From Actinomycetes bacterium (GTDB lineage: Bacteria; Actinomycetota; Acidimicrobiia; Spongiisociales; SHLN01): 50,675 bases of DNA. A program made the position numbers and the translations under genes. Shown piece after piece: positions 43,790 through 50,629 of this stretch. The stretch is from contig JAHEJY010000001.1 in NCBI GenBank assembly GCA_024638625.1, positions 1-50,675 of the forward strand, in the 5' to 3' direction. Position 1 is the stretch's first letter; each line of letters begins with the position of its first letter. The notes beneath the pieces were generated by a model. The model searched no databases and was not told the origin of the DNA. It worked only from the letters and a program-made list of their open reading frames with translations.

Positions 43790-43930
43790 ACCAGTTTGTT
43801 TTTTCCTCAAGGTTCGGCTCGGACGGGGTGCTCCTTGTGTTCTCGCCTTCGGCTCGAACGGGCCTGGTCGTGACTGTTTTAGCTCGCATCTGCGGTGCGA
43901 GTGCTGGGCTCGCCAAACCACGGCCGGTGA

Positions 43931-44041
43931 TCGATTGTCACGTCTATCTTCCAGCACGGAGTGTGACATTCTGCTAACTTCCGGCATAGGCGGACACCAT
44001 GACGGCGAGCGGGAACCAATCACTCGGTTGATTGCCGCGAA
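43931..44041. other. Region before the structured leader
   Basis: A weak promoter candidate (GTGACA at 43963-43968, CATAGG after 16 bases) and a small hairpin AATCA/TGATT near 44018-44033 are the only features seen. Confidence 0.3.
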
Positions 44042-44132
44042 CCCTCAATGATGCAAGGGAACCTGACCAACGCGCGCTGGTAGGGACCTATCGAGAAGCC
44101 CCCGGGAACGGGGTTTCTCGCTGAATTGAGGG
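44042..44132 (+). ncRNA. Structured 5' leader, candidate cis-regulatory RNA
   Basis: A long-range stem CCCTCAAT (44042-44049) with ATTGAGGG (44125-44132) encloses two hairpins: ACCA/TGGT around 44066-44081, and a strong 11-bp stem CGAGAAGCCCC/GGGGTTTCTCG (44092-44102 with 44110-44120, loop CGGGAAC). The closing 3' strand contains the GGGAG ribosome site of the following gene, so folding would gate translation. No known riboswitch class could be assigned with confidence. Confidence 0.5.
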
Positions 44133-44143
44133 AGCAGACCGTC

Positions 44144-47100
44144 ATGCGGAGTAAGCGATCACAGCGCCTATCTAGGCCGAACCCAGCGACCCGTTTTGGA
44201 CGGGCAATCCGGTCCCGACGCGTGTTAGTCGGAGCAGTTGCCATGGCGTCGCTACTCCTGTTTGGCGGCATCGCACTGGCAGTTCACGACAACGGACTGT
44301 TCGAGCTCGATGTTCTCAACGGAGCCGGCGCGGCCAACGTGGTCAACGATGGCGCCAATCAACTTGGAGCAGACGATTGGGCGGATATCTACGCCGACGT
44401 CATCGACGGCACGCCGGCCGGCGACAATTCTGATGCCTTCGCCATCGCATTCATCGAGGACACGTTCGCCGCCAATGAATCGAGCTTCTTCACGGGTGGC
44501 GGGTCGAAAGACACATTGTGTATTCAAGATCCTTGTGCGGACGGGAGTGGCGCGAGTGGCGGTGCTGGACCGTGGCTCTACGACACGGTCAATGACGTCG
44601 TTCCGGACAAGAATGACATTGTCAATGCGTTCGCGGCGGCCTATGAAGAGCCGGGGAGCGACGACATCATCTTCTACTTCGGGCTTGACTCCTACGAGAA
44701 CAGCGGTTCCAACACTATCGGCTTCTGGTTTTTCAGGCAGCCGGTGACCCTTGGTCCGCTCAACGGCGGTACGAGTGGTGGGTTCGTCGGCGACCATAGT
44801 GACGGCGACATCTTCGTCGCTGCGGAACTCAAGGGCAACAAAGTCGACGCTATAGCTGTCTATGAATGGGATAACACGCTTGCCGGAAATAAGCCTGTCG
44901 GTCTTGTGTTGACCAACCCAGGTGCCAGCTGTGCCACCGCTGGTCCGAGCGACGCCGTTTGTGGTGTGCTCAATTCAACCGCTGGCGAGTCCCCACCCTG
45001 GCCATATGTCGACAAGGACGGGACAAACGACTACAACGCACCGGGGGCCCTGGTCGAATTCGGACTCAATATCACCGAGCTGTTCGATCAGACAGATATT
45101 GGTTGCTTCAGCACGTTCCTCGCCGAAACCCGCTCCTCGCAGTCCGCAAGTGCCCAGTTAAAGGACTTCGCCATCGGATCCTTTCCCGTTTGCGGTATCG
45201 AGGTCGAAAAGACGGGTGACGAGCTCTCGAAGGCTGGCGATGACGTCAACTACTCGGTCACCATCGAGAACACCGGTCGGGCGACGCTGTACAAGCAGTC
45301 GATCATCGACAGCCTCGTCGGCGACCTGACCGATGGGACCAACGTGGCGATCGACAGCAGCGACTGCGGAGACAGCCTGGCTCCCGGAGCAACCTGCACG
45401 ATCACGTATGACTACACCGTGCAGAACAGCGATCCGGATCCGTTGGAGAACACCGTGACCATCGAGTACACGGAGTCCGCCGATCCGAATTCGCTCTCGT
45501 TCCCGGCCGAGTCCTCGCATTCGGTGAACCTGTTCCAGCCATCGATCACGTTCGAGAAGACGGGTGATGACGTGTCCAAGATCGGTGACTTGACGGATTA
45601 CACGATCACGCTGACGAACACGTCGTCGGATGACACACCGGACCTGACCTGCACCACCACCGACGACGCCCTTGGCGTCAACCAGGTGGATGTGTTGGCA
45701 TCTGGAGACCCGGCATTGGAGATCAACGCATCAGCGGCGATCCCGCAGGGTGCGGACGATCCGTATACCAATACGGCTGACGTGTCATGTGCAGTGGACG
45801 GGTTCCCCAACGTGCTGACGGCTGATGCGTCACACGACGTGAACCTGTTCCAACCATCGATCGAGTTCGACAAGTCCGTGGGCAACGCCTTCTCCAAGGC
45901 GGGTGACACGATCGACTACACGATCACGCTGGACAACACCAGCTCGGACGACAGTCCGGCGCTCGATTGCACGATCACCGATGCGGTGGTGGGTGTGGAC
46001 GATGACGTGACGCTGGTTTCTGGTGGTCAGCATGTGATCCAGGTCGGATACATGGTCCAGGAGGGTGATGCGGATCCGTACGAGAACACGGCAAACGTGT
46101 CGTGCTCACCGGACGGCTTCCCGAACATGCTCGATGCTGAGGCGTCGGCGACGGTGGATCTGATCCGCCCGGACTTCACGGTTGCCAAGGTCTGCACCAA
46201 CGAGCCGGTGCCGCAAGAGGGCCCGGCCACATGGGATGTCACGATCGACAACACGGGCGACGTGGAGCTGATCATCACGGCAGATGACGGGATCGGGACG
46301 TTCAACCTGCCAGCCGGGCAGAATGCGATACTCCCCGTCAGCCAAGACGGTCCTTTCAGCGGCCAAACAACCGTCTCCAACACGGTGACGGCGTCCTGGG
46401 TGCTGCCTGCCATCTACGGGTTGGATAACACCGACGAGAAGTCGGCCACGGCCGAGTGTGAGGTCGGAAGTCGGGTTGAGCTGCTGAAGCTCACGGACGG
46501 CGTCGTCAATGACACGTTCGACTGGCAATTCGCGATCTTCGACGGACCGAACGAAGGCGAACTGCCGGACTTCCTGGCCAACCCGTTGGCGACTGACAGC
46601 ACGCTGGGCGATGTTGACGGAGTCCTCGACTTCGACAACCTGAACCTGGACCCGGACAACACGTACACCATTTGTGAACTGGCAACCAACGCCTCAGCCG
46701 GATGGCTGCAGGTGTGGACAGTCAACGGGCAGCCAGCGACGCAATACAGCGTCTTCGATGTTCAGAACCAGAATGTGGGCGTCGGGTGTATCGACTTCGG
46801 TGCCAACACACAGTACCTGCTCACCGCGGGTAGCACGCTGGCCTTCGAGGTCGATAATCAGGCGCCGGGCGGCGAGCCGCGTACGCCTGGCTACTGGGCG
46901 AACTGGAGCTCTTGCAGCAATGGCAACCAGTGGGAGAACGCAACGGCGGGCGACCCTGACGATGAGATCACGGCGCTCGATGAGTTGCTCCAGGTCAACG
47001 AGTACTTCCTTGGCGACCTCACACTGGGAACCTTGGGAGGAGACCCGTTACTGCCGAGTGACGACTGCGTGAGTGCGAAGAGAATCCTGCTGCACCGTGA

Positions 47101-47362
47101 CATCGATAGCAACAGGGTGAGGGCCAATGATGCCGCCTACAAGCTGGCGCGCAGCCTGCTGGCCTACGAGTTGAACCAGGACAATGACGCCTGTAAGTCG
47201 GCACTCGCAGCGGAGGCCGCTGAGGCCGGCCACGCGCTGCTGGACGTCGTCGACTTCACCGGATCAGGAAGCTACCTGAGGTCGAAGGATCCCCTATATA
47301 AGGACGCCGTCGAGTTGCACGGGATCCTGGACGACTACAACAATGGGCTGTTCTGCCCGTAG
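44144..47362 (+). CDS. Large secreted DUF11-repeat protein with TPGYW-type C-terminal domain
   Basis: 1072 residues from the ATG at 44144 (GGGAG upstream; an in-frame TTG at 44126 is less likely). A long basic n-region and a hydrophobic h-region (about 30-48) form a signal peptide. An N-terminal domain (50-330) has FTGGGSKDTLCIQDPC, VPDKNDIVNAFAAAYE and ETRSSQSASAQLKDFAIGSF, known from actinobacterial surface proteins. Four DUF11-like beta repeats follow (about 335-760, each starting with VEKTGD/FEKTGD/FDKSVG/VAKVC). Then comes a prealbumin-like module, and a C-terminal domain (about 905-1072) beginning RTPGYWANW. No LPXTG. Probably a secreted surface or matrix protein. Repeats 2 and 3 are alike at DNA level, pointing to internal duplication. 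Confidence 0.85.
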   Translation: MRSKRSQRLSRPNPATRFGRAIRSRRVLVGAVAMASLLLFGGIALAVHDNGLFELDVLNGAGAANVVNDGANQLGADDWADIYADVIDGTPAGDNSDAFAIAFIEDTFAANESSFFTGGGSKDTLCIQDPCADGSGASGGAGPWLYDTVNDVVPDKNDIVNAFAAAYEEPGSDDIIFYFGLDSYENSGSNTIGFWFFRQPVTLGPLNGGTSGGFVGDHSDGDIFVAAELKGNKVDAIAVYEWDNTLAGNKPVGLVLTNPGASCATAGPSDAVCGVLNSTAGESPPWPYVDKDGTNDYNAPGALVEFGLNITELFDQTDIGCFSTFLAETRSSQSASAQLKDFAIGSFPVCGIEVEKTGDELSKAGDDVNYSVTIENTGRATLYKQSIIDSLVGDLTDGTNVAIDSSDCGDSLAPGATCTITYDYTVQNSDPDPLENTVTIEYTESADPNSLSFPAESSHSVNLFQPSITFEKTGDDVSKIGDLTDYTITLTNTSSDDTPDLTCTTTDDALGVNQVDVLASGDPALEINASAAIPQGADDPYTNTADVSCAVDGFPNVLTADASHDVNLFQPSIEFDKSVGNAFSKAGDTIDYTITLDNTSSDDSPALDCTITDAVVGVDDDVTLVSGGQHVIQVGYMVQEGDADPYENTANVSCSPDGFPNMLDAEASATVDLIRPDFTVAKVCTNEPVPQEGPATWDVTIDNTGDVELIITADDGIGTFNLPAGQNAILPVSQDGPFSGQTTVSNTVTASWVLPAIYGLDNTDEKSATAECEVGSRVELLKLTDGVVNDTFDWQFAIFDGPNEGELPDFLANPLATDSTLGDVDGVLDFDNLNLDPDNTYTICELATNASAGWLQVWTVNGQPATQYSVFDVQNQNVGVGCIDFGANTQYLLTAGSTLAFEVDNQAPGGEPRTPGYWANWSSCSNGNQWENATAGDPDDEITALDELLQVNEYFLGDLTLGTLGGDPLLPSDDCVSAKRILLHRDIDSNRVRANDAAYKLARSLLAYELNQDNDACKSALAAEAAEAGHALLDVVDFTGSGSYLRSKDPLYKDAVELHGILDDYNNGLFCP

Positions 47363-47484
47363 ATCTCGTCGGGTTTGTCAACGAAGGCGAATAGATGGTG
47401 CCTGGCAGCAAACCAGGCATGCTCTCGTGTATGCCCGGGAAGCTCGAGAGTGGTTGCACGGTATTCGGGAGTAGCCTCAGCGCC

Positions 47485-48093
47485 ATGCGTACGTCTGTGA
47501 TCCTTGTCTTGGTCGCAATTGTCGGTGCCGCATGCAGCGGGAGCAACGACGCCGATCCCGGTACCACCACAGCTGTGGCACCGACCATAATTGCCAGCGA
47601 GACCACAATTCCGGTCCAGACACAACCGATCGGAGCAAGCTCGTTTTTTGCGATCGACGAAGTTGGCCTTGGCCCCGACGGCTATATCTCGCTGACGAAC
47701 TTCACTGACGTACCCGTGACCCTGGCAGGTCTATTCCTTTGTCAGCGGCCTAACTACGTTGAGCTTCCCGACGCGGTTGTCGAGCCTGGTTCGACCGTCC
47801 GAGTGGCGGTTGGCGATGGAAACGGCCTCGAAAACGTCGTTATGACAAACGCAGCGCTCGGTATCTTGAGCCCATCCGACGGTGAGATAGCCCTCTATAC
47901 GTCTCGCGATTTTGAGAACCCGGCGGCCATCATCGAATACCTGGAGTGGGGTTCGACGCCACACGGCCGTACCAGCGTTGCGATCGAAGCGGGTCTTTGG
48001 CCGGAAGGCTCGTATGCTCCGACGGCTGAGACCGCTACGCGCTTGTTCCGGGTGGAAGAGTCGGGCCTGTGGCTGTTTGAACCCAACGAATGA
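47485..48093 (+). CDS. Putative lipoprotein with lamin-tail-like domain
   Basis: 202 residues from the ATG at 47485. Hydrophobic signal (RTSVILVLVAIVGAAC) ending at a cysteine suits a lipoprotein, although Gly at -3 is unusual. A Thr/Pro/Ile-rich spacer (20-48) is followed by one beta domain (50-160: FFAIDEVGLGPDGYISLTN, then FLCQRPNYVELPDAVVEPG), resembling the LTD fold of secreted bacterial proteins. A C-terminal part is of unknown kind. Follows the DUF11 gene by 122 bases; a strong terminator overlaps its stop codon. Confidence 0.7.
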   Translation: MRTSVILVLVAIVGAACSGSNDADPGTTTAVAPTIIASETTIPVQTQPIGASSFFAIDEVGLGPDGYISLTNFTDVPVTLAGLFLCQRPNYVELPDAVVEPGSTVRVAVGDGNGLENVVMTNAALGILSPSDGEIALYTSRDFENPAAIIEYLEWGSTPHGRTSVAIEAGLWPEGSYAPTAETATRLFRVEESGLWLFEPNE

Positions 48094-48117
48094 GGGCCCG
48101 GCGGAAACCGGGCCCTC
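48092..48117. terminator. Strong bidirectional terminator hairpin
   Basis: GAGGGCCCGG (48092-48101) and CCGGGCCCTC (48108-48117), perfect 10-bp stem, CGGAAA loop, between convergent genes; it begins inside the stop codon of the lipoprotein gene. Confidence 0.8.
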
Positions 48118-48139
48118 TAATCCGAGTTATCGGAGTTGG

Positions 48140-48640
48140 TTACGGCATCACTTGGAATTCGACGGTTGCGTCGGTCATGAACTTGCTGAAGTTCCGGCTG
48201 TAATGACCGAGAATTCCGGTGCAATCGGCCGGGGAATCCCCGTCCCAAGCCAGTGAAGGCCCAAGGTTGTGGGGCTCACCGTACAAGTAACCGCCCTCGA
48301 ACCCTGCACGCCACTCGCGATAGACGACCTCGCCGTCTTGCTCGCAGCGCAGCTCGATCCACGGCCCTCTGCCGTTGTCGCTATCGGTTGTACTTGCATC
48401 GTGTCCGAACAGGACCTGACCCATGTAGTACATGCCAGCATCGGCGCTTTCGGCTGCTGCGGTGGTCTGGACGGACGTGTCCTCGATCCAGATGGAGGCT
48501 TTTGCGCCGCCGCCGCCACCACCACCGTTGCCGTTGCCGCCTTTGGCAGCCAGTGCTTGGCCCGGAATTGCCGCCACGATGGCGAGAATCGCGAGCGCAA
48601 TGATCAAGTGACCTGTTTGTCGTCTTATTGCCGTTGACAT
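48140..48640 (-). CDS. Secreted protein of unknown family under a sigma28-type promoter
   Basis: 166 residues from the ATG at 48640. Signal peptide (1-31, LIIALAILAIVAAIPGQALA), then a glycine run and a small domain (50-166) with two Cys (in LRCEQDGE and ADCTGILG) that could pair, and many aromatics (AGMYYMGQVLFGHD). I do not recognise the family. An ATG four codons earlier (48652) sits on the AAGGAG ribosome site, so the later start is preferred although the spacing is long (12). A sigma28/WhiG-type promoter lies about 47 bases upstream, suggesting a motility- or development-linked product. Confidence 0.7.
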   Translation of the reverse strand: MSTAIRRQTGHLIIALAILAIVAAIPGQALAAKGGNGNGGGGGGGAKASIWIEDTSVQTTAAAESADAGMYYMGQVLFGHDASTTDSDNGRGPWIELRCEQDGEVVYREWRAGFEGGYLYGEPHNLGPSLAWDGDSPADCTGILGHYSRNFSKFMTDATVEFQVMP

Positions 48641-48659
48641 AGTTCTGTGCATCTCCTTT

Positions 48660-48678
48660 GTCACCCGTGAGTGGTGAC
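48660..48678 (-). promoter_or_regulatory. Leader hairpin
   Basis: GTCACC/GGTGAC (48660-48665 with 48673-48678) with a 7-base loop, in the 5' leader between the sigma28-type promoter and the ribosome site of the secreted protein. Confidence 0.4.
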
Positions 48679-48686
48679 CTCGGGGG

Positions 48687-48713
48687 CTATCGGCAGGGGA
48701 TGAAATAGCTTTA
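48687..48713 (-). promoter_or_regulatory. sigma28 (FliA/WhiG)-type promoter
   Basis: Minus-strand TAAA (48713-48710) - 15 bases - GCCGATAG (48694-48687), one base from the consensus TAAA-N15-GCCGATAA. Start of transcription near 48680, 40 bases before the chosen ATG. Confidence 0.7.
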
Positions 48714-48945
48714 GGGTCGAATCTCGATCCCGTCCCCGGAGTCAACAATCTGACACAGCAGGTGTTTCGACGGCGTGCGGGATCGTCGATGACTGACGTG
48801 TTCGTTGGGTCAAGGGCCAGGGCGCACGAATCGGAGAGCGAGCGTGGTTCGGATTATGACGAGCTGCACATTCACATCACGTTGGTGACGTCAGGCCGGT
48901 GGGATGACGCGATCGATGCTCCTGTGAGACTTGCTTGGCTGCGTC
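48714..48945. other. No convincing gene
   Basis: A plus-strand frame (48762-49025) runs through here but lacks a family signature and extends antisense into the next gene. The frame fragment TDVFVGSRARAHESESERGSDYDELHI may be a decayed gene. Nothing else seen. Confidence 0.4.
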
Positions 48946-49182
48946 CTATTTGTTGGGGGTCAGGACCAGTTTTGCGAGTCTCCACAGGAGGATCAGGAAC
49001 GGGATCGCCACTGCCAGGAGAATGACGTTTCCATTGGCCAGACTGTCGACGAACGTTCCGTAAATGCCAGAAACTCCGTCCTGAAAGATCTGACCGGCGT
49101 TTCCGAATCCGGCCTGCGTTCTTGACACATACGCCCCGATGGCCAGGATGGCCACAAGGGCCAGAAAGATGCCCTTTTTCAT
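48946..49182 (-). CDS. Small two-helix membrane protein
   Basis: 78 residues from the ATG at 49182 (GGAG 3 bases upstream). Helix 1 or signal anchor (1-20, MKKGIFLALVAILAIGAYVS), a polar middle with GNAGQIFQDGVSGIYGTF, helix 2 (about 48-72, VILLAVAIPFLILLWRLAKL). Family not recognised; pilin- or holin-like small proteins have this size. Its leader carries a nested hairpin, CGTCTC/GAGACG (49192-49197 with 49215-49220) enclosing ATTGC/GCAAT, close to the ribosome site. A possible promoter reads TTGACG-N17-TTTGCT on the minus strand. Confidence 0.6.
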   Translation of the reverse strand: MKKGIFLALVAILAIGAYVSRTQAGFGNAGQIFQDGVSGIYGTFVDSLANGNVILLAVAIPFLILLWRLAKLVLTPNK

Positions 49183-49348
49183 AAACTCCACCGTCTCGCA
49201 TTGCTTGCAATCGTGAGACGTCCTCACTCATCAGCAAAGTTGCAATCGATCGATCCGTCAAGCCGAAAACGCCGGTTTTTTGGGCTACGGCAAAGCGCAC
49301 TCGACGTCCATGATTCGATCAGCGACGTAAGCGAATAGCCTCTCGGCG

Positions 49349-49397
49349 ATACCCAGGGTTCTAAGCGGCGGTTATCGCCGCCTAGAACCCTGGGTAT
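49349..49397. repeat. Long palindrome upstream of the siderophore-interacting protein
   Basis: ATACCCAGGGTTCTA (49349-49363) and TAGAACCCTGGGTAT (49383-49397) are exact reverse complements of 15 bases. After one mismatch the stem continues with GCGGCG/CGCCGC (49365-49370 with 49376-49381) around a GTTAT loop. Total 21 paired bases. It lies between divergent genes, so it is unlikely to be a simple terminator. Confidence 0.9.
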
Positions 49398-49434
49398 GAG
49401 ATCGCCTCCATTCCGGAAGGACAACGCGGAAACC

Positions 49435-50208
49435 ATGACAAGTTCCAACGATGTGGCCCCAATACGACGCGAACCACCGACGTTTCGCCGATTGAGCGTC
49501 ATTCGTGTCCAGACGATCACCCCGTATCTGTCCCGGGTGAGACTTGGGGGTGAGGCGCTCGAGGGGTTTGTAATCGAAGCGCCTGCGAGCAGCGTCAGGC
49601 TGCTCCTACCGCCCGCCCCTGATCAGTCTCTTGTTGTGCCGACATGGAACGGCAATGAGTTCTTGTTCGACGACGGATCACGACCCTCGATCCGAACGTT
49701 TACCCCACTCGAGAGCGAACCTGACTCGATTGCGCTCGATATCGTTCATCACCAAGGAGGAGTTGTTTCGGATTGGGTCCAAGCCGTGAAACCGGGAGGT
49801 GAGGCGGCGATCTCCGGGCCCGGGCGCGGGTATTCAGTTGACCAGAACGCCGCGGCCTTTGTGATCGGCGGCGATGAGACAGCGATGCCGGCTATCGGGC
49901 AACTGTTGGCCGAGATTCCGCCTCACGTTGCCACGGACACGATCATCGAGGTCAGGGACCCCGCTGCCACAGTGCCGCTGCCGGAATCCGAATCGAGAAT
50001 GTTGTCCTGGGTCGTACGCCCTGATGGACAGAGCCCCGGAACATCACTGGAGCGTCAATTGCGTAAGACGGAAACTCCGCCAGGTGTCAAGGTATGGGTT
50101 GCCGGCGAGGCGGCATCAATGCACCGCATTCGCAAGTTCTACTTCGACGAACGCGGCCTCGAGCGGCGCGACGTCACGGTCCGGGGCTACTGGAAACACG
50201 GCCGCTGA
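49435..50208 (+). CDS. Siderophore-interacting protein (FAD-dependent ferric reductase family)
   Basis: 257 residues from the ATG at 49435; an ATG at 49396 lies inside the palindrome stem and is less likely. Flavin-binding barrel with the RxFT motif SIRTFTPLE (R87-T90) and the following ALDIVHHQGGVVSDWVQ, then a NAD(P)-type C-terminal domain with VIGGDETAMPAI and VWVAGEAASMHRIRKFY and the family end GYWKHGR. Homologues such as ViuB and YqjH release iron from ferric siderophores in the cytoplasm. No siderophore synthesis or transport genes are in this window. The long palindrome upstream could be an operator, but it lacks the AT-rich look of a Fur or IdeR box. Confidence 0.9.
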   Translation: MTSSNDVAPIRREPPTFRRLSVIRVQTITPYLSRVRLGGEALEGFVIEAPASSVRLLLPPAPDQSLVVPTWNGNEFLFDDGSRPSIRTFTPLESEPDSIALDIVHHQGGVVSDWVQAVKPGGEAAISGPGRGYSVDQNAAAFVIGGDETAMPAIGQLLAEIPPHVATDTIIEVRDPAATVPLPESESRMLSWVVRPDGQSPGTSLERQLRKTETPPGVKVWVAGEAASMHRIRKFYFDERGLERRDVTVRGYWKHGR

Positions 50209-50409
50209 ACCGGGGACGTGGAGGCCGAAGCCGATGATTGCCTCTTAGCCCGCCCTCAAGTGGAGCTGAACGGTTTCAGACCCGTCTGAGCCTTGGGCGA
50301 GACGAGGACGGTTTTGTCATCGGTTAGTGAGTTATGTGGAGGCCCCGCAATCTCGTTGCCTCTGTGGCGCTGGTGGGGGTGGAGGTGTTGTGTTCCGAGG
50401 TGGAGGATG

Positions 50410-50428
50410 GGAGTTGCGGAGCAACTCC
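50410..50428. repeat. Palindrome GGAGTTGC-GGA-GCAACTCC
   Basis: Same 8-bp stem as 43631-43649 with a different loop. Confidence 0.9.
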
Positions 50429-50431
50429 TGA

Positions 50432-50450
50432 GCAACGCCTACGGCGTTGC
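50432..50450. repeat. Palindrome GCAACGCC-TAC-GGCGTTGC
   Basis: Same 8-bp stem as 43451-43469 with a different loop; three bases after the preceding palindrome. Confidence 0.9.
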
Positions 50451-50555
50451 CTCGAACCCGTCTGAGCCCTTGGGCGAAGACCGAGCAGATATTGTCATCG
50501 GTTCGTGAGAGACGTGGAGGCTAGAGGCGCTCATTGCCTCTTAGCCGCCCGCAGG

Positions 50556-50629
50556 TGGAGATGAACGGATTCGAACCGATGACCCCCTGGTTGCAAACCA
50601 GGTGCTCTGCCAGGCTGAGCTACATCCCC
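50556..50629 (-). tRNA. alaT: tRNA-Ala (TGC)
   Basis: 74 bases on the minus strand including the discriminator. Acceptor GGGGATG pairs with CATCTCC (one G-T pair); D arm GCTC...GAGC; anticodon stem CCTGG/CCAGG with loop TTTGCAA, anticodon TGC; T arm with GGTTCGAATCC. CCA is not encoded. It faces tRNA-Ile(GAT) across the accessory segment. Confidence 0.96.

Larger units (their letters stand above)
43348..43930. repeat. tRNA-Ile-flanking array of palindrome-rich duplications
   Basis: Three degenerate units begin with CCTGGATTTGA (43348, 43529, 43779). The first is an 18-base exact reverse complement of the tRNA-Ile T arm (43286-43303). Within units TTCTCGCCTTCGGCTCGAA recurs (about 43376, 43588, 43843), GGGTTCAAAACG occurs at about 43399 and 43652, and GGTAGGCCCACG (43439-43450) copies the tRNA 3' end. 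Several short palindromes are interleaved. ORFs through the array are low in family features. The pattern looks like successive duplications of a tRNA 3' flank. Confidence 0.8.
50215..50555. repeat. tRNA-Ala-flanking duplications with degenerate tRNA 3' end
   Basis: Segment GACGTGGAGG...TTGCCTCTTAGCC...GTGGAG-TGAACGG occurs at about 50215-50275 and again at 50512-50568, where it runs into the real tRNA-Ala 3' end. In the first copy the tRNA part is decayed (GTGGAGCTGAACGGTTTCAG). A second segment, CGTCTGAGCC...TTGGGCGA...TTGTCATCGGTT, occurs at about 50284-50325 and 50459-50503. Two palindromes shared with the tRNA-Ile array lie between the copies. No gene seen in this 340-base stretch. Confidence 0.75.

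Noticed and set aside
43470-44051. 193-residue ORF through the tRNA-Ile repeat array
   Set aside because: Composed of palindromic repeats, no family features, and similar frames are open on both strands because of the palindromes.
44042-44132. Firm assignment of the DUF11 leader to the c-di-AMP (ydaO) riboswitch
   Set aside because: Only short blocks resemble the consensus and their order is not right; reported instead as an unclassified structured leader.
48640-48713. Leader of the secreted protein read as a c-di-GMP riboswitch half
   Set aside because: The AAAGCTA...GATAGC pattern is better explained as a sigma28-type promoter with correct 15-base spacing; the GEMM core is absent.
48762-49025. 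87-residue plus-strand ORF
   Set aside because: No family signature; half of it is antisense to the small membrane protein gene. Kept only as a possible decayed fragment.
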